NCBI GenBank assembly: GCA_003415625.1
Contig: PYIU01000010.1
Location: forward strand, 1,610,501 to 1,674,500
Length of the DNA stretch: 64,000 bases
Reading direction: 5' to 3'
Origin: Aquanectria penicillioides
Taxonomy: Eukaryota; Ascomycota; Sordariomycetes; Hypocreales; Nectriaceae
Made by a program: the position numbers and the translations under genes. Of this stretch, positions 61,559 to 64,000 are shown in pieces (position 1 is the first letter of the stretch; every line of letters begins with the position of its first letter). The notes below the pieces were generated by a model. The model was not told the DNA's origin and made no database searches. It was given only the letters and a program-made list of their open reading frames with translations.

Positions 61559-62769
61559 CTACTCTGGCTTCTGCGCCACCCAGAAATGGAATGGCAGATA
61601 TCGATGTCTCGACATGTCTTGAAGCGCCTTTCTTCCTCCCATCGCAATCACTTGACACTCTGCCTCGGATAATCCCAGCGCGAGGAAGGGTTTCCCAGTA
61701 GTTGCGGGGATCAAGTGCGTGATGGCCTCACGCAGATACAATCCGGCAACACGGAGGTTGCGATCCTTTGCCCACGGCCCCACGGGGATTTTTTTCGCAA
61801 TGTGGCGGATGTTGACGAAGCCGGCCTCTTCCAGCAGCGGCTTCAATTTTTGCGGCATCTCGAGGTCCATTCCGAAGCGCGTCAAGGCGCGGTTCAAAGT
61901 CTTGTAGTACTCCAAGAGGCCGTCGTCGTCGGGCATGGTGCCATCGTCGCACTGCAGCGTGGCTTGCAACTCTTGCAGTTCGATCCAACCGCCAGGCTTA
62001 AGTGCACTTCAATCCTTGTTAGCTCTCGGAGGATTTATCGTGTTTAGTAGATAGTAGATGACTGCTCACCTGTAGGCGTGGCGGAGGACCTTGGGAACGT
62101 CCTTGAACACAGACGTCATGGTGCGCATGTGGACCATATCGTAGTCTTCACCATTGAGCCATTCTTCTTCGGCATCGTCGACGACAAAGCTGCAGTTCGG
62201 AGGCACCCACTGGGGCTGGATCGGGGAGAGATCGGTGCCGAGGACCTGCGCGCTGGGTATCTGATCGGCGACTGTCGAAAACCCAAGAGTGTTAGAAGTA
62301 AAGCAACACGACGTAGGCCAAGACGAAGGATGAACTAACCCTCAATCGCCCAGATGCCTGTGCCCGTTCCCACGTCGATAATCTTCTGTGCATTCTCGCC
62401 AATCGGCGCGTGATACAGCTTGCCGTCCGTCACCTCGAGCATCATTGCATGCTTGATGTCTTCGCGGTTCTGCTCAATGTCGTCGTTGGGGATCGGGTAG
62501 CGACCGTGCTTGTAGCTGTGGAAGCGGCGTCCATTCTCCCACGAGTGGCGGTAGATGCTGGGCGATACCGACGTCGATGCGCTCGAGTGTCCGTCCCATC
62601 CTTCCATCTCGAGCTCGTCATCGTCGACGGGATCCGTCGCTGGAGCGATCACGGCGGCTTCATCCTTCGCGGTCGGCAGGGCTGGGACCTCGGCGGGAGC
62701 GGGCGAAGCTGTCGTCTGGTCCGTGGCAGCCTCGGGCGGGCTCGTTGCTGTTGTAGGAGACGTCGGCAT
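61559..62769 (-). CDS. SAM-dependent methyltransferase (fungal LaeA-like/TAM type)
   Basis: Exons 62,769-62,340, 62,271-62,070 and 62,006-61,559 (introns 68 and 63 nt) join to 359 aa. An Ala/Pro/Thr-rich disordered N-terminus (about 1-55) precedes RRFHSYKHGRYPIPND, DIKHAMMLEVTDGKLYHAPI and motif I KIIDVGTGTGIWAIEV. Acidic motif II is VLGTDLSPIQPQWVPPN, post-I is FVVDDAEEEW, and ALKPGGWIELQEL precedes strand 5. These are the marks of the class I methyltransferase family that includes LaeA and many secondary-metabolism or unknown enzymes. Substrate unknown. No biosynthetic core gene lies in the window. Confidence 0.88.
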
Positions 62770-64000
62770 GGTGGATTAATTTTAATTGTATCATCGCCGT
62801 GTGCAAAACCAAAAACGAATGCGGCTCAATCATTTCTCCCCCTCATTCTTCCTCCGGTTCATGCACACATACGACAGCAGCCAACACCGGCATATCGGCA
62901 CATAGAACCCCTCCAGCTGCACAACCCCGGGCAGAGTTGCTGATGCCATTGGGTGGAAGCGACGGGACGACTTCTGCTTGCGGCCGTTGAGCCCCAGTTT
63001 CTCAACTAGGGTCGAGGCCTGAACCGACGCGGTGATATTGGCCGCTTGCTAGTGTTTTGCCGTTTCATTCTATGGTTTGATTAGTCTAGCCGCACTGGGA
63101 CAGGCCCATAGTTCTAGCAAAGTTGTTTGGACACGAACGTTGTGAGGAGATTTTGGTGTAAATACCAGATGAATTTTCCCTGGTTGTTTAGATACACATT
63201 GCTAGTGAGCTCGCGCATGCGATTCGGATTACTAGAGCTGGTTCTGTGCGGGATGCTTGGTTAAGCCATTGTATCGCCTTGCGGTATGAGAGCCATGACC
63301 ATGAGGGAGCGGAACAGGTGCAAGGGACCAGTTTGTACCGGGCGCACGGGGTTTGCCAACACATCTAAACAGTAGGCGGGGAGATCTGACCTGGAAGATT
63401 GTATCAACCAATCTCCCAGAAGCGACTTGAGGCAGGCTGAATGTGCGCGACTATCGGTCTTGGAGTTATTGGGCCACTCCTTGAGGGTGTTGAACAAGAC
63501 TGGGGAGTTCCTATCGATACCTAAATATCGTCCACCTACTACTCCGTATTCTGCATTGAAATCCCCACCAACACGCACTGGTGTCTGCTGCTAATGCAAA
63601 GTTCAAAATCGCCATACTCTTGGGTAATGAGAAAGCTCTTTTCCCTCTTCGTTGTTGAATGGTGACTTCTGCTGAGAGCGACATGCAGAGCATTGAGCTG
63701 CGGTTGGGCTGGGTTATCCCCGCTGCCTGTCGCAAGCAGTCGTAGCCAGCGACACTCATTGTGAAAATTTGGCCTTTTTGAGTTTCAATATTTTGAAATT
63801 CTATTCGCTATATCTTTTCTTCATGATGGAGGCTGCATTACGCAGGAGGCGCCAAAATTGACACCCGCTGTTGCTTACGCCTGCGACAGCAAAATTGCAT
63901 GCCACTGGCGTTGGCGATGCTGACATGTGCATTTTGCTTCTGCCGGCTGGATTATCGATGCGATGGGCTCACTCTCTAGGCGGTTCAAGTCCCTGTCAGC
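62770..64000. other. Right end, no supported gene
   Basis: The first part is the methyltransferase promoter. In 63,261-63,760 the minus strand reads fragments such as ILNFALAADT and VGGDFNAEYG that vaguely recall an endonuclease/exonuclease motif of LINE elements. The frames are broken and the resemblance is too weak to call. Confidence 0.35.

Noticed and set aside
63261..63759. LINE endonuclease-like GGDFNA fragment
   Set aside because: One short motif only, in broken frames and without the further catalytic residues.
1..64000. CRISPR arrays or bacterial operon signals
   Set aside because: No regularly spaced short repeats; gene structure is eukaryotic.

Overview
The window looks like a filamentous ascomycete (Pezizomycotina, probably Sordariomycetes) chromosome arm. 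The evidence is short introns (about 41-84 nt) with GT/AG ends, dispersed 5S rRNA genes with Pol III T-run terminators, RIP-type (repeat-induced point mutation) C-to-T decay of repeats, and several genes typical of fungal NLR/STAND and cell-death repertoires. I could not assign a species.

Bases 1-21,891 are an AT-rich, heavily RIP-mutated island of nested LTR retrotransposons. They include a plus-strand Ty1/Copia remnant ending in an LTR at 3,654-3,924 and a structurally complete minus-strand Copia element at 7,578-13,361 (211-bp LTRs, ATTAA target duplication). That element sits in older repeat sequence which, on its right, carries a minus-strand Ty3/Gypsy pol remnant. A younger 641-bp TRIM-like element lies at 19,942-20,582 (147-bp LTRs, AATTC duplication). 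The island ends with a RIP-mutated LTR-like repeat (21,513-21,891) whose little-mutated copy interrupts a gene at 59,981-60,361.

Bases 21,892-64,000 are genic. A family of receptor-like single-pass membrane proteins with a shared Cys-rich N-terminal module occurs at 25,340-26,321, 32,195-33,106 and, fused to a subtilisin-like protease, 54,297-56,348; a tail-only relative lies at 22,996-23,379. The first two flank a NACHT NLR (26,795-30,253). Next come a 2OG-Fe(II) oxygenase-like gene with a frame break, a 5S rRNA, a Ser/Thr kinase, a divergent Hsp70/actin-fold ATPase, a medium-chain oxidoreductase, an FMN-dependent 2-hydroxyacid oxidase, a gene with a Copia-protease-like domain, and a STAND-N/ankyrin gene with a one-base frameshift. 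An intronless gene of unknown function (53,230-54,087) is followed by the convergent membrane-anchored subtilase. The right end has a second 5S rRNA, a decayed nucleoside-phosphorylase gene split by the LTR-like repeat, and a SAM methyltransferase.

The most interesting unit is the membrane-anchored S8 protease with an intact catalytic triad, next to a small possibly pore-forming protein gene. The arrangement recalls known fungal gasdermin/subtilisin pairs, but with the protease fused to a receptor-like ectodomain. That functional link is an inference from architecture and neighbourhood. Exon boundaries were assigned by eye and checked by reading-frame arithmetic where stated.
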